Assembly (NCBI GenBank): GCA_044223665.1
Contig: JBGALT010000003.1
Location: forward strand, 72,066 to 136,065
DNA length: 64,000 bases
From: JBBSAT01 sp044223665
GTDB taxonomy: Bacteria > Myxococcota_A > Polyangia > Polyangiales > Sandaracinaceae
Direction: 5' to 3'
Under the pieces are notes generated by a model. The model had not been told where the DNA came from. It saw only the letters and a list, made by a program, of their open reading frames with translations, and searched no databases. The position numbers were made by a program, and so were the translations under genes. Positions 36,532 through 45,660 of this stretch are shown piece after piece (the first letter of the stretch is position 1; every line of letters starts with the position of its first letter).

Positions 36532-37694
36532 CACGTTCCCTCCGCGCGCAAGAAGGCGCCGATCTCCGAGACCACGCGCTCGACGTCGCTCTGCGACAGA
36601 TACGGATGGATGGGCAGCGCGAGCACCTCGCTCGCTGCGCGCTCCGCCTCCGGGAACGAGCCGGGCCCGTAGCCGAGCGACGCGAAGCACTCCTGCAGGT
36701 GGAGTGGCAGCGGGTAGAAGACCTCGCTTCCGATGCGCCGATCGCCGAGGTGCGCCTTCAGCTTGTCTCGCAGCGCCGGGCTCCCCGGCTCACGGGGGCT
36801 GCGCACGCGGATCACGTACTGATGATAGACGTGCCCCGGCTCGACGCGTCGCGGCGGCGCGAGCGAGCCCTCGGGGACGTCCTCTTCGAGGAAGAGCAGG
36901 TCGTAGAGATTCGCGTTGGCGCGCCGCGCATCCATCCACTTCGACAGGTGCGGCAGCTTCACGCGGAGGACGGCTCCCTGGAGGCCATCGAGACGGAAGT
37001 TGCCGCCGATCATCTGGTGGAAGTAGCGGCGCTCGCCCCCGTGCACGCGCAGGATCTTCACGCGCTGTGCGAGCGCGTCGTCGTTCGTCGTGACGAGGCC
37101 CGCATCCCCGAACGCGCCGAGGTTCTTGGTCGGATAGAACGAGAACGCGGCCAGCGCGCCGAGGCTCCCGACCGTGCCCAGCGCATGCGTGGCGCCCACC
37201 GCTTGCGCCGCGTCCTCGAGGATCGGAACGCCCATCGCTTCCGAGATGGCGCGCAGCGCGCTCATGTCGGCGGGCTGGCCGTAGAGGTGCACGGGCACGA
37301 TCGCTCGGGTGCGCTCGCTGAGCGCGGCCCCGACTGCGCTCGCGTCGAGGTTCAGCGTGACGGGGTCGACGTCGACGAACACGGGCCGAGCGCCCACCCG
37401 CGCGATGCACCCGGCGGTCGCGAAGAACGTGAACGGCGTCGTGACGACCTCGTCGCCTGGGCCGATCCCGAGCGCCATCATCGCGACGATCAGCGCGTCC
37501 GTGCCGCTCGAGACGCCGATGGCGTGCGGCACGCCGAGATAGGCTGCCACCTCGCGCTCGAACGCCTCGACCTCCGGGCCGAGCACGAAGGCGTTCTTGT
37601 CGAGCACGCGATCGAACGCCGCGCGGATCTCCGGCAAGAGCGGCCCGTTCTCGGCCGCCAAGTCGAGCAGCGATATCGGCGCGGCCGCGCTCAC
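36531..37694 (-). CDS. DegT/DnrJ/EryC1/StrS-family sugar aminotransferase
   Basis: This 387-residue PLP enzyme shows the family motifs FVLGPEVEAFE, VSSGTDALIVAM, TTPFTFFATAG, LEDAAQAVGA and the PLP-Lys segment FYPTKNLGAFGDAG. Such enzymes aminate nucleotide-linked keto-sugars for polysaccharide, glycan or antibiotic synthesis. No sugar dehydratase or glycosyltransferase is nearby, so the substrate is unknown. The start is a GTG 4 nt after the glutaredoxin-domain gene, which suggests co-transcription. Confidence 0.88.
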   Translation of the reverse strand: MSAAAPISLLDLAAENGPLLPEIRAAFDRVLDKNAFVLGPEVEAFEREVAAYLGVPHAIGVSSGTDALIVAMMALGIGPGDEVVTTPFTFFATAGCIARVGARPVFVDVDPVTLNLDASAVGAALSERTRAIVPVHLYGQPADMSALRAISEAMGVPILEDAAQAVGATHALGTVGSLGALAAFSFYPTKNLGAFGDAGLVTTNDDALAQRVKILRVHGGERRYFHQMIGGNFRLDGLQGAVLRVKLPHLSKWMDARRANANLYDLLFLEEDVPEGSLAPPRRVEPGHVYHQYVIRVRSPREPGSPALRDKLKAHLGDRRIGSEVFYPLPLHLQECFASLGYGPGSFPEAERAASEVLALPIHPYLSQSDVERVVSEIGAFLRAEGT

Positions 37695-37698
37695 GCGA

Positions 37699-38235
37699 TC
37701 AGCGCGGGTGCCGGCGCGCCGCGCCGTCGATGGCGCTCGTCAGCGCGACCTGATCGAAGCCCACGAGCACCTGGCCGTCGATGTCGAAGGTCGGCAGCGT
37801 GCGATGCGGGTTCAGCATCGAGAGCTGCGCCTGCGCCGAGGCCTGCCGATCGACGTCGATCGTGTGGTAGGCGATGCCTTCCTGGTCCATCCAGCGATGG
37901 GCGGCCTGGCAGGCTTGGCACCACGTCGCCGAGTACATCTCGATCGAGATCGACTGTGATGCCGACGCGAGTGTCATCGGCGCGGCTGGCAGGGCGGGCT
38001 CCACGACGGCCGGCGCGACCGCGGTCGGCGCGGCCGCGCGCGCTTCGGCGAAGTCGACCTCGTCGGCGAGCGTAGGCTGCGAGCGCTCCTCGCTGCCGCT
38101 GAACGCGAGCGCGATCACGCCACCCGAGAGCACCGCGGCCGCCGCCAGGGCGATCCACGTGGCACTGCTCGAGGCCCTCGGGGCGGCAGGCTCGGCCGGC
38201 CGAGCGAGGGACGTGGAGGGATGCGGATCGCTCAC
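37699..38235 (-). CDS. Membrane-anchored glutaredoxin-domain protein
   Basis: This 178-residue protein (GTG at 38235) has a short cytoplasmic N-terminus, one transmembrane helix (WIALAAAAVLSGGVIALAF) and an Ala/Pro linker. A C-terminal thioredoxin-fold domain follows with the redox motif TWCQACQAAHRW, a CxxC of the CQAC type, and a TLPTFDIDGQ cis-Pro segment. It should reduce or sense disulphides in the periplasm. A longer GTG start at 38310 is possible, but the intervening sequence is relatively AT-rich and looks like a promoter. Confidence 0.72.
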   Translation of the reverse strand: MSDPHPSTSLARPAEPAAPRASSSATWIALAAAAVLSGGVIALAFSGSEERSQPTLADEVDFAEARAAAPTAVAPAVVEPALPAAPMTLASASQSISIEMYSATWCQACQAAHRWMDQEGIAYHTIDVDRQASAQAQLSMLNPHRTLPTFDIDGQVLVGFDQVALTSAIDGAARRHPR

Positions 38236-38330
38236 GACGATCGCGATCGTGACACAAAGCTCTCCAAAGTCGTCTGGAAATTGCGACCGATCGATCGCAC
38301 CCCCGGGCACACGGGCGGCATCGCGCCGCG

Positions 38331-38548
38331 CCGATCACTGCTCGGCAAAGAGTGCTCGCCCCGGAGGACCCGTACGGGAGCGGGCTCGGCCCGCGGACGG
38401 TAGGGGCCGGAGCGGGCTCGACCCACTGATCGGTAGGGGCGGAGCTCGGCAAAGAGTGGCGGGTGCTCGCCCCGGAGGACCCGTACGGGAGCGGGCTCGG
38501 CCCGCGGACGGTAGGGGCCGGAGCGGGCGAGCCGATCACTGCTCGGCA
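38331..38548. repeat. Duplicated 65-bp repeat flanked by 17-bp direct repeats
   Basis: Two identical 65-bp copies (38352-38416 and 38463-38527, offset 111 bp) are each preceded by gctcggcaaagagtg. The whole block is bracketed by a 17-bp direct repeat (ccgatcactgctcggca at 38331-38347 and 38532-38548). Each copy contains inverted pieces such as cccgtacggg and gggctcggccc; the second copy with its right flank also has gctcgcc facing ggcgagc. A diverged third copy lies at 63194-63267. This accounts for most of the 336-bp gene-free stretch between the glutaredoxin gene and fabH. Confidence 0.85.
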
Positions 38549-38571
38549 GGGCGGGCCCGCGAAGCACGGCG

Positions 38572-39618
38572 TCAGATCCGCATGAGCGCGGTGCCCCAGT
38601 TCAGGCCTGCCCCGAGGGCCAGGTAGCAGACGAGCTGTCCCTTCTTCAGGCGGCCGTCGCGGAACATCTCGTCGAGCAGGATCGGGATCGTGCCCGCGCT
38701 CGTGTTGCCGTAGCGCGCGATGTTCGAGGGCACCTTCTCTTCGGGAACGCCGAGCGAGTGGCGCACGCTCGCGTTGATGCGGTCGTTGGCTTGGTGCGCG
38801 ATGAACCAGTCGATCTCATCGAGCGTGATACGAGCCTTCTCGCAGACCTCGCGCACCGCCTTCGGGAGCAGGGTGACGGCGCTCTTGAAGAGCTCCTTGC
38901 CCTTCATCGTCGGGATGTGGGAGTCGGGCGGCGCGGTCCAGTAGTGGCGGCGCGTGAACATGCCGCCCGGGATCCAGATCTGGTCCATCGCGCGGCCGTC
39001 GCTGTGCGTGGCGGCGGCGAGCAGGCCGTGGCCGGCGATCGCGCTCTTGCGCAGCACGAGGGCGCCGGCGCCGTCGCCGAAGAGCACGGCGGTGCCGCGG
39101 TGCTTGGTCGCGAACTCGTACTCCTCGGGCGAGGGCTTCACGTCGGCGTCGCCGAGGAGCGCTTCCCAGTTCCACGGCATGAAGCCGGCGTGGGCCTCGG
39201 CGCCGATGAGCAGCACCGTCTTGGCGGCGCCGCTGGCGATGAGGCCATCCGCGAGCTGCATGCCGAAGGGCATCGCCGCGCACTGCTGCCGGATGTCGAG
39301 CGCTGGCACGCCAGGGATGCCGAGCTTGGCCCCGAGGAGCGCGCCCGAGCCCGGGAACACGTGCTCGGGCGTCATCGTCCCGAAGATCACGTAGTCGATC
39401 TCCGCGCGATCGACGTTCGCCGCCTCGAGCGCCTTCTGGGCGGCGATCAGCGCCATGTCGCTCACGCCTTCGCCCTCGGCGACGAAGTGACGCTCGGCGA
39501 TGCCGGAGCGCGGGCGGATCCACTCGTCGTTCGTGTCCATGACACGCGACAGCTCGTCGTTCTTGATCGCCCGCCCCGGCACGTGGCGGCCCGTGCCCAC
39601 GATCGTGATCCCCGGCAT
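38572..39618 (-). CDS. fabH: 3-oxoacyl-[ACP] synthase III
   Basis: This 348-residue KAS III starts fatty-acid synthesis by condensing acyl-CoA with malonyl-ACP. The N-terminus reads TNDEWIRPRSGIAER, and the active Cys is at 113 in RQQCAAMPFG. The catalytic His is in FIAHQANDRI and the Asn in YGNTSAGTIPI. Fold and catalytic triad are complete; the family also includes other starter-unit synthases. It is monocistronic by position, with ATG at 39618. fabI is 6 kb away on the same strand. Confidence 0.9.
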   Translation of the reverse strand: MPGITIVGTGRHVPGRAIKNDELSRVMDTNDEWIRPRSGIAERHFVAEGEGVSDMALIAAQKALEAANVDRAEIDYVIFGTMTPEHVFPGSGALLGAKLGIPGVPALDIRQQCAAMPFGMQLADGLIASGAAKTVLLIGAEAHAGFMPWNWEALLGDADVKPSPEEYEFATKHRGTAVLFGDGAGALVLRKSAIAGHGLLAAATHSDGRAMDQIWIPGGMFTRRHYWTAPPDSHIPTMKGKELFKSAVTLLPKAVREVCEKARITLDEIDWFIAHQANDRINASVRHSLGVPEEKVPSNIARYGNTSAGTIPILLDEMFRDGRLKKGQLVCYLALGAGLNWGTALMRI

Positions 39619-39690
39619 GATCGCTCCTCGTCTCCCTCGGTGAGAGGCGCGGTCTACCCGGGCTCTTTCGATGCGTCGAGACGCGGCGCG

Positions 39691-40182
39691 TCAGCGTACG
39701 GGGAGCACGTCGATCACGAGCGTGGTGAGCGTCCGCGTGACCTCGTCGTGCACGGCGCGGGCGACGTAGCGGCCCTCGGGGGCCACGACGAGCCAGCTGC
39801 GCCCCACCGCGCGGTCGACCCCGTCTTCGCCGCCTACGAGGTAGTCGACCTGGGCGAGCCCGCTCGTGCAGGCGCTCTCGTCGCGGGGCGCCAGCTCGAT
39901 GGTGTCGAAGGTCCCGAGCGGGCAGAGCGTCGTCCCCGGCGCCGCCGCGTAGAGCGCGACCGTCGAGCGCTGCGCGAGCCAGAGGTCTCCCGCGCCCTCG
40001 GCGAGCGTCGCGCCGTCGGCCAGGCGCAAGCCGGGCCCCGGCATGCCGAACGTCGCGACGGTGAGCGTCGAGCGCCGCGCCTCTCGGGCCGCGTCGATCC
40101 GCGCCGCGTCGCTCGCGCTCGCGCTCGTCGTGCACGACGCGAGCAGGAGCGCCGCGCCGACGTCGCGCAACCGCGCGCGCAC
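39691..40182 (-). CDS. Hypothetical lipoprotein
   Basis: This 163-residue protein has a lipobox-like signal (MRARLRDVGAALLLASC), an Ala/Ser/Asp-rich linker and a mainly beta-looking domain with two Cys (TLCPLG, ACTSG). The start is GTG, 3 nt after the hisD stop, so it is probably cotranscribed with hisD. No family is recognised. Confidence 0.55.
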   Translation of the reverse strand: MRARLRDVGAALLLASCTTSASASDAARIDAAREARRSTLTVATFGMPGPGLRLADGATLAEGAGDLWLAQRSTVALYAAAPGTTLCPLGTFDTIELAPRDESACTSGLAQVDYLVGGEDGVDRAVGRSWLVVAPEGRYVARAVHDEVTRTLTTLVIDVLPVR

Positions 40183-40185
40183 GGC

Positions 40186-41445
40186 CTACCGCGCCTCGAC
40201 GGCGCGCGCGTGTGCTTCGAGCCCCTCGAGGCGTGCCAGCTCGGTCAAGAGGCCCCGCTGCGCGCGGATCGCTTCCTTCGAGTAGCGGACGAGCGAGGTG
40301 CGCACGACGAAGTCGTAGACACCGAGCGGCGAGTGGAAGCGCGCTGCGCCGCCCGTCGGCAGCACGTGGCTCGGCCCGGCCGCGTAGTCGCCGGCGGCCT
40401 CGGGCGTGTGATCGCCGAGGAACGCCGCGCCGGCAGCGCCGACGTGCTCGAGCATCGCCTCGGGCTCGCGCACCTGGAGCGAGAGGTGCTCGGCCGCGAG
40501 CACGTCGGCCACGCGTGCGGCCTCGGCGAGATCGCCCGCGACGAGCGCGAGCGCGTGGCCGCGGATGCTCGCTTCGGCGATCTCGCGGCGCGGCAGCTTC
40601 GCGAGCTGCGCTTCGACCTCTTCCGCGATCTTCTTCGCCATCGCCTCGCTCGTCGTCACGAGCAGCGCGTAGGCCTCCTCGTCGTGCTCGGCCTGCGAGA
40701 GCAGATCGGCGGCGACGACGCGCGGATCGGCCTGATCGTCGGCGACCACGAGGATCTCGCTCGGCCCGGCGATGCCGTCGATGTCGACCGTGCCGAACAC
40801 GAGGCGCTTGGCGCAGGCGACGTAGAGGTTGCCGGGGCCGACGATCTTGTCGACGCGGCGCACGCTCTCGGTGCCGTACGCGAGCGCGGCGATCGCCTGC
40901 GCGCCGCCCGCGTCCACGAGCTCGGTCACGCCCGAGATCTCGGCCGCCGCGAGGATCTCCGGGGTGGGTCGGGGCGTCGCGAGCACGATGCGCGGCACGC
41001 CGGCCACCGCGGCCGGGATGGCGCTCATCAGCACCGAAGACGGGTAACGCGCCTTGCCGCCAGGCGCGTACACGCCGGCCGCCTTCACGGCGCGCACGCG
41101 CTGCCCGAGCACGATGCCGTCTTCTTCGTAGCGGAAGCCGCGATCGACCTGCCTCTCGTGGTAGCGGCGGATGCGCTCGGCCGCCTCCACGAGGCGCGCA
41201 TAGGTCTTCCGATCGAGCTCGGCCGCGCCCTTCGCGATCGCGGCGCGATCCCACACCACCTCGCCGATCGAGCGGCTCTCGAAGCGCTGCACCAGCTCGC
41301 GCAGCGCGGTGTCGCCACGATTCTTCACGTCGTCGAGGATCGTGCGGACGGGCGCCTCGACCTTCGCGAGGTCCTGATCGCCGCGTCTTTCCAGCGCCTT
41401 CAAGGCCGAGTCGTAGGCCTCGGTCCCCCGGATGACGATCCGCAT
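40186..41445 (-). CDS. hisD: Histidinol dehydrogenase
   Basis: This 419-residue zinc enzyme performs the last two oxidations of histidine synthesis. Signatures include GVYAPGGKARYPSSVLM, VGPGNLYVACAKRLVFG and DIDGIAGPSEILVVAD, then LLSQAEHDE (a zinc-ligand region), and a C-terminal GPSHVLPTGGAARFHSPLGV. The ATG at 41445 is used; a second ATG one codon upstream (41448) is equally possible. It is divergent from the site-2 protease (43 bp). No other his gene is nearby. Confidence 0.95.
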   Translation of the reverse strand: MRIVIRGTEAYDSALKALERRGDQDLAKVEAPVRTILDDVKNRGDTALRELVQRFESRSIGEVVWDRAAIAKGAAELDRKTYARLVEAAERIRRYHERQVDRGFRYEEDGIVLGQRVRAVKAAGVYAPGGKARYPSSVLMSAIPAAVAGVPRIVLATPRPTPEILAAAEISGVTELVDAGGAQAIAALAYGTESVRRVDKIVGPGNLYVACAKRLVFGTVDIDGIAGPSEILVVADDQADPRVVAADLLSQAEHDEEAYALLVTTSEAMAKKIAEEVEAQLAKLPRREIAEASIRGHALALVAGDLAEAARVADVLAAEHLSLQVREPEAMLEHVGAAGAAFLGDHTPEAAGDYAAGPSHVLPTGGAARFHSPLGVYDFVVRTSLVRYSKEAIRAQRGLLTELARLEGLEAHARAVEAR

Positions 41446-41488
41446 CATGCAGGGCGCTGTACCACGGCCCCTGCTACCATTCACTTCC

Positions 41489-42544
41489 ATGAGCTGGCTC
41501 CAATGGCCCATCATCATCGGCTCCATCTCGCTGATGGTGATCATCCACGAGAGCGGTCACTACCTGATGGCGCGCGCCTTCGGGATGCGCGTGCTGCGCT
41601 ACTCGATCGGCATCGGGCCCGTGCTCTTCAAGCACCAGCCGAAGGACAGCCCGACGATCTTCCAGATCTGCGCGATCCCCTTCCTCGCCTACGTCCAGAT
41701 CGACGGCATGAACCCGTCCGAGGAGATCGATCCGAAAGATCCGGCGCTCTTCGCCAACAAGAGCGTCTTCGCGCGGATCATGACGATCCTCGCCGGGCCC
41801 ATCGCGAACTACGTCGGCGCCTCGATCATCACCTTCCTCTTGATCGTCTTCGGCGGCGTACAGCGCCAGGTGGACGGCCCGATGATCGTCGGAACGATCA
41901 TCGAGGGCTCGCCGGCGGCGAACGGCGGCATCGATCTCGGCGACGAGATCGTCGAGGCGAACGGCGTCACCGTGCACGGCTTCGACGAGCTCGTCGCGGC
42001 CACGCGGGATCGCGCCGACCAGCCGACCATCTATCGTGTGCGCCGACACGGCGAAGTGCTCGCGCCGATGACGATCACCCCGCACGCCGACGCGAGCCAG
42101 GGCGGGCGCGCGGTCATCGGCATCGTGCCGCAGCCGCAGTTCGTCTACGACGAGGCGTCGATCGGCACGGCCCTGCACCACGCGCTCGTCATTCCGTTCG
42201 TGCTGACGATCGCGCAGGCCGAGGGCCTGGCCGATCGCATCCGCCACGGAAGCACCGAGGGCATGAGCAGCGTCGTCGGCATGGCGCGCCACATGGCGCA
42301 GCAGTGGCACGAGGGCATGTACGCCTTCGTCTCGACGCTGGTGATCATCTCGGTCGCGCTCGGCTTCTTCAACCTGCTGCCGTTCCCGGCGCTCGACGGT
42401 GGGCGGCTCGTCTTCCTGTTCTTCGAGCTGATCACGCGCCGCCGTGCGAACGAGCGCGTCGAGGCGATCATCCACATGGTCGGCATCGTCGTGCTGCTCA
42501 GCTTCGCGGCCTACATCACGATCTACCGCGACATCCCGGGCTGA
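41489..42544 (+). CDS. Site-2 protease family zinc metalloprotease (RseP-like)
   Basis: This 351-residue multi-pass membrane M50 peptidase has its HExxH motif in IIHESGHYLMAR (His 20, Glu 21, His 24) and the second zinc-site motif in PFPALDGGRLVF near residue 305. A single PDZ-like domain (IIEGSPAANGGIDLGDEI) lies between. It cuts transmembrane anchors, for example anti-sigma factors. It is shorter than E. coli RseP, which has two PDZ domains. The ATG at 41489 is chosen because the membrane-spanning sequence begins there. It is not beside uppS-cdsA, its frequent neighbours. Confidence 0.85.
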   Translation: MSWLQWPIIIGSISLMVIIHESGHYLMARAFGMRVLRYSIGIGPVLFKHQPKDSPTIFQICAIPFLAYVQIDGMNPSEEIDPKDPALFANKSVFARIMTILAGPIANYVGASIITFLLIVFGGVQRQVDGPMIVGTIIEGSPAANGGIDLGDEIVEANGVTVHGFDELVAATRDRADQPTIYRVRRHGEVLAPMTITPHADASQGGRAVIGIVPQPQFVYDEASIGTALHHALVIPFVLTIAQAEGLADRIRHGSTEGMSSVVGMARHMAQQWHEGMYAFVSTLVIISVALGFFNLLPFPALDGGRLVFLFFELITRRRANERVEAIIHMVGIVVLLSFAAYITIYRDIPG

Positions 42545-42574
42545 CCGGGCCGCGCCGCGCGAAGCGGTACCGCG

Positions 42575-44548
42575 TCACGGCTTCTCGTCGGGCGGCTCGC
42601 TCGGCAGGCGCGAGCGCTCGAGGAACGCCGCCCAGCGAGCGCGTCGCTGCTCGGCGCGCTTCTGGAGTGGCTCGACGATGTCGTCCTTGATGCGGCTCCA
42701 GACGACCAACATGTTCACGAGGAGGCCGCCGTTGCTCGCGGCCATGCAGTAGAACGTCCACTCGAGGCGGGCGCAGGCGACGAAGAACGAGAGCGTGGTG
42801 ACGACCGCCGCCGGCCAGAGACGCGACTCGATCACGCCCGCGGCCAGGGCCGTGGCCACCGCCCAGAGGAAGATCAGGAGCGCGATGGCCTGCTCGATCT
42901 GGATCCCCGCCACGTAGGTGCCGACCCAGAGCACGAGCTGGGAGACCAGGGTCGTGCGCACGGTCCACACGAGCCGGCGGTTGAGCGACGTCTTGCTCAT
43001 CGAGTCGCGCGCCCAGTACGAGAGGGCCTGACCGACCATCGCGACGCTCAGCCCGAACACGATTGCGGCCCAGTGCGAGCGCGCGAGCTCGAAGCGCGAC
43101 CAGAGCCAGCCCCAGACCAGCGGACCGATCGTCCACACCGAGCCCATGACGAGCGCGAGGAACGCGCGCGTCCGACGCCCGATGCTCGGATCGTGGTCGC
43201 GCGCGAGCTTCTCGGCGGCCTCGCGCTCGACCTTGGCTCGCGCGAGCGCTTCGTCCACGCGGCGGGTGAGCGCGTCGGAAGCGTCCTTCAGCTCCGCGAG
43301 CAGCACGCTCGCGGCCCGCGCGTCGTTGGCCGAGAGCTCGAACTCGATCATGGCCTCGATGGCGCGACGAAGGCCGACGCGCGCCGCTTCGTTGCCGCGC
43401 CACGCGCGCAGCGCCTCGAGGAAGCCGAAGCGGCACTCGCCGAAGTAGTGATAGAGCGCCAGGCGCCGCTCGGCCTCGTCGGTGCCCGCCTTGTCGCGCT
43501 CCTCGAGCAAGCGCTCGAGGCGCTCCTCGGCCTCGGTCGCGAGGCGGATCGAGCCGCGGTGCTCGAGGAATCCGGCGATCGCCAGCCGGAACTGCTCGGC
43601 AGTCTCGAAGCGCGCGTCGGGATCGGGATCCATCGCGCGCGTCACGATCCGCGCGAGCTCGGCCGGTACGTCGGGGCCGAGCTTCGGCTCGCTCCGCGCG
43701 ACCGAGACGAGGATCGCCATGAGCGAGTCGCCCTCGTGCGGAACGCGGCCGGTGGCGATCTCGTGGAGGATCGCGCCGAGCAAGTACACGTCGGTGCGCG
43801 GGCTGATGCGCGCATCGATGCCGCCGATCATCTCGGGCGCCATGTAGCAGGGCGTGCCCGCCATCTCGGTGGCCTCGGCGGCGAGCGGGAAGCGGCCGGT
43901 GCCGTCGTCCGCGAGCGCGACCGCGAGGCCCCAGTCCACGACGTAGACCTCGCCGTGGCTCCCGATCATCACGTTCTCGGGCTTGAGATCCCGATGCACG
44001 ATGCCGCGGCTGTGCGCGAAGTGAACGGCGGTCGCGACCTGCTGCAGGATGCGCAGGTTCCAGTCGAGCCGGTCCTTGGCGTGGAAGCGGCGCGCGAGCT
44101 GTGGCGCGTCGCTCATGAGGTCGCACCACGCAGCACCCTCGATCTTCTTGAGGACGATCTGCGGATCGCCGTCGAGGCCGAGCTCGATGTCGTAGACGGG
44201 GACGACGTTCGGGTGCTCGAGCGCGCCCGTGACCCACGCCTCGCGCAGGAGCTTGAGCGTCGCGAGGTCGCTCTTGGCCTCGTCCTTCACCGACTTGACG
44301 GCGACGTGCCGGCCGAGCGCGCGCTGCGTGCCGAGCCGCACGATGCCCATGCCGCCCTGGCCGAGCGTCGCGTGCACGTCGACGCCGCGCTGCGAGGGCG
44401 AGAGCAGGCCGAGCGCGCGCGCGACCTCGGCGCTCTTGCGGCGTCGCGGCTCGATCGTGTGCCGCGGCTCCTTCGCGATCGCACCCGCATCGGAGGCGGC
44501 GGCCGCTGCTTCGAGCGTGTCGTGGAGCTGTTCGAGCGTTCGGCGCAA
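42575..44548 (-). CDS. Hanks-type Ser/Thr kinase with C-terminal membrane region
   Basis: This 657-residue protein has a kinase domain (about residues 55-330): LGQGGMGIV, AVKSVK, IVHRDLKPENVMI, VVDWGLAVAL (DWG rather than DFG) and CYMAPEMIGG. A helical linker follows, then five or six hydrophobic segments (about 465-635) and a charged C-terminus (KRAEQRRARWA). It may sense an envelope or membrane signal. The start is a TTG at 44548, 24 bp after the DnaJ-like stop; no better start precedes the kinase domain. It is the last gene of the minus-strand run. Confidence 0.85.
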   Translation of the reverse strand: MRRTLEQLHDTLEAAAAASDAGAIAKEPRHTIEPRRRKSAEVARALGLLSPSQRGVDVHATLGQGGMGIVRLGTQRALGRHVAVKSVKDEAKSDLATLKLLREAWVTGALEHPNVVPVYDIELGLDGDPQIVLKKIEGAAWCDLMSDAPQLARRFHAKDRLDWNLRILQQVATAVHFAHSRGIVHRDLKPENVMIGSHGEVYVVDWGLAVALADDGTGRFPLAAEATEMAGTPCYMAPEMIGGIDARISPRTDVYLLGAILHEIATGRVPHEGDSLMAILVSVARSEPKLGPDVPAELARIVTRAMDPDPDARFETAEQFRLAIAGFLEHRGSIRLATEAEERLERLLEERDKAGTDEAERRLALYHYFGECRFGFLEALRAWRGNEAARVGLRRAIEAMIEFELSANDARAASVLLAELKDASDALTRRVDEALARAKVEREAAEKLARDHDPSIGRRTRAFLALVMGSVWTIGPLVWGWLWSRFELARSHWAAIVFGLSVAMVGQALSYWARDSMSKTSLNRRLVWTVRTTLVSQLVLWVGTYVAGIQIEQAIALLIFLWAVATALAAGVIESRLWPAAVVTTLSFFVACARLEWTFYCMAASNGGLLVNMLVVWSRIKDDIVEPLQKRAEQRRARWAAFLERSRLPSEPPDEKP

Positions 44549-44572
44549 GCGAGCGAACGATAGCGCGGGCGG

Positions 44573-45619
44573 TCAGCGGAGGAGCAAATACGCGAGCGCC
44601 GCGGCGAGCGCGAGCACGCCGGTCACCATCGCGACGCCCCGCACGTCGGCGGGAGCGGCAGGCGGCCCGTCCCCTTCGACGAGCGCGAGCTCCGCGTAAG
44701 CGCCCTCGATGCGCGCGACGCGCAGGCGCGTGTCGTCGGTGACGGGCGTGTAGACCTGCATCAAGCGCCGGTAGGCGCGGTCGATCTCGCGCCGGCCGGC
44801 GCCGGGACGCAGGCCGAGCGTCTCGTAGGCCGGCACGAGCTCGTCCTCGCCGACGAGCGTGACGAAGAGATCGCCGCGCCCCGGGGTGCTCGATCGGTAC
44901 GGCGCGCTCCCCTCCGCGGGCGGTGGCGCGACCGGCGCGCCGAGCTTCACGGCGCCCCAGCCCGGCAAGCGCAGCACCTCGCCCGCCTTGCTTCCGGCGG
45001 GCATCGGCACGCGCGCAGGCCCCTCGAGCCAGGGCACGCTCAGGGTGTCGCCGGTGCTCGCGCCCTCCGGGTCGATCGGGATACGCACGTGCAGGTCGTC
45101 GCCGACGCGACGCAGCCGCGGATGCGGCGCGACCTCGAGCGTGACGAACACGTCCCCGCGCTTGCCGCGGTGCTCGGTGCCGCGTCCAGGGAGGCGCAGC
45201 GTCGCGCCATCGGCGACCCCTGCCGGAATCGTGACGTCCACCGCCGAGAGCGTCTCGATCGTGCCGCGCCCGCCGCAAGGCTCGCACGGCGCCGTCCACT
45301 TCTTGCCGCGGCCGGCGCACGCTCGGCACGAGACGTCGATCGCGGCGTGCCGGTCGGCCGATCGTTGCTTGCCGCGCCCTTCGCACGCGCGGCAGTCGAG
45401 GAGCTGCGCGCCCGGCGCACCGCCCGAGCCGGAGCACGCCGCGCAGCGGGTCGGTGTCGGAATGTCCACGCGGCGCTTGCCGCCATGCGCGGCCTCGACG
45501 AGCGTGATCGTCACGTGGAGGCGCACGTCTCCGCTCGGTGCGCCCGCACGCCCGAAGAGATCGCCGAAGATCTCCTGGAACGGCTCGAGGACCCGATCCG
45601 AGTCGAAGGGCTCGCCCAC
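44573..45619 (-). CDS. DnaJ-like protein with permuted order and degenerate C-terminal J-domain
   Basis: This 348-residue protein (GTG start) begins with a G/F-type segment (EIFGDLFGRAG). It then has four Cys pairs of the DnaJ zinc finger (about residues 59/62, 76/79, 98/101 and 112/115) and the beta-rich substrate domain. After residue 265 comes a J-domain-like stretch (YETLGLRPGAGRREIDRAYR...GAYAEL) followed by one hydrophobic helix (about 328-347). The HPD motif is lost (QVYTPV). Order and tail anchor are reversed relative to normal DnaJ, so it may hold unfolded clients at the membrane without activating DnaK. It sits between fabI and the kinase. Confidence 0.8.
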   Translation of the reverse strand: MGEPFDSDRVLEPFQEIFGDLFGRAGAPSGDVRLHVTITLVEAAHGGKRRVDIPTPTRCAACSGSGGAPGAQLLDCRACEGRGKQRSADRHAAIDVSCRACAGRGKKWTAPCEPCGGRGTIETLSAVDVTIPAGVADGATLRLPGRGTEHRGKRGDVFVTLEVAPHPRLRRVGDDLHVRIPIDPEGASTGDTLSVPWLEGPARVPMPAGSKAGEVLRLPGWGAVKLGAPVAPPPAEGSAPYRSSTPGRGDLFVTLVGEDELVPAYETLGLRPGAGRREIDRAYRRLMQVYTPVTDDTRLRVARIEGAYAELALVEGDGPPAAPADVRGVAMVTGVLALAAALAYLLLR

Positions 45620-45660
45620 GGCGAGCAGTCTACGCGCGTGGGGGCGCGAGCTTCCTGCGG

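Noticed and set aside
38331..38548. Insertion sequence
   Set aside because: No transposase frame exists in the element, and the copies are too short; it is better described as a short repeat or miniature element.
38758..42690. Very long open frame on the plus strand (about 1310 codons)
   Set aside because: It is antisense to fabH, the lipoprotein gene and hisD and overlaps the site-2 protease gene in another frame. Its Arg/His/Ala-rich composition is typical of GC-rich shadow frames, and the other genes have clear motifs.
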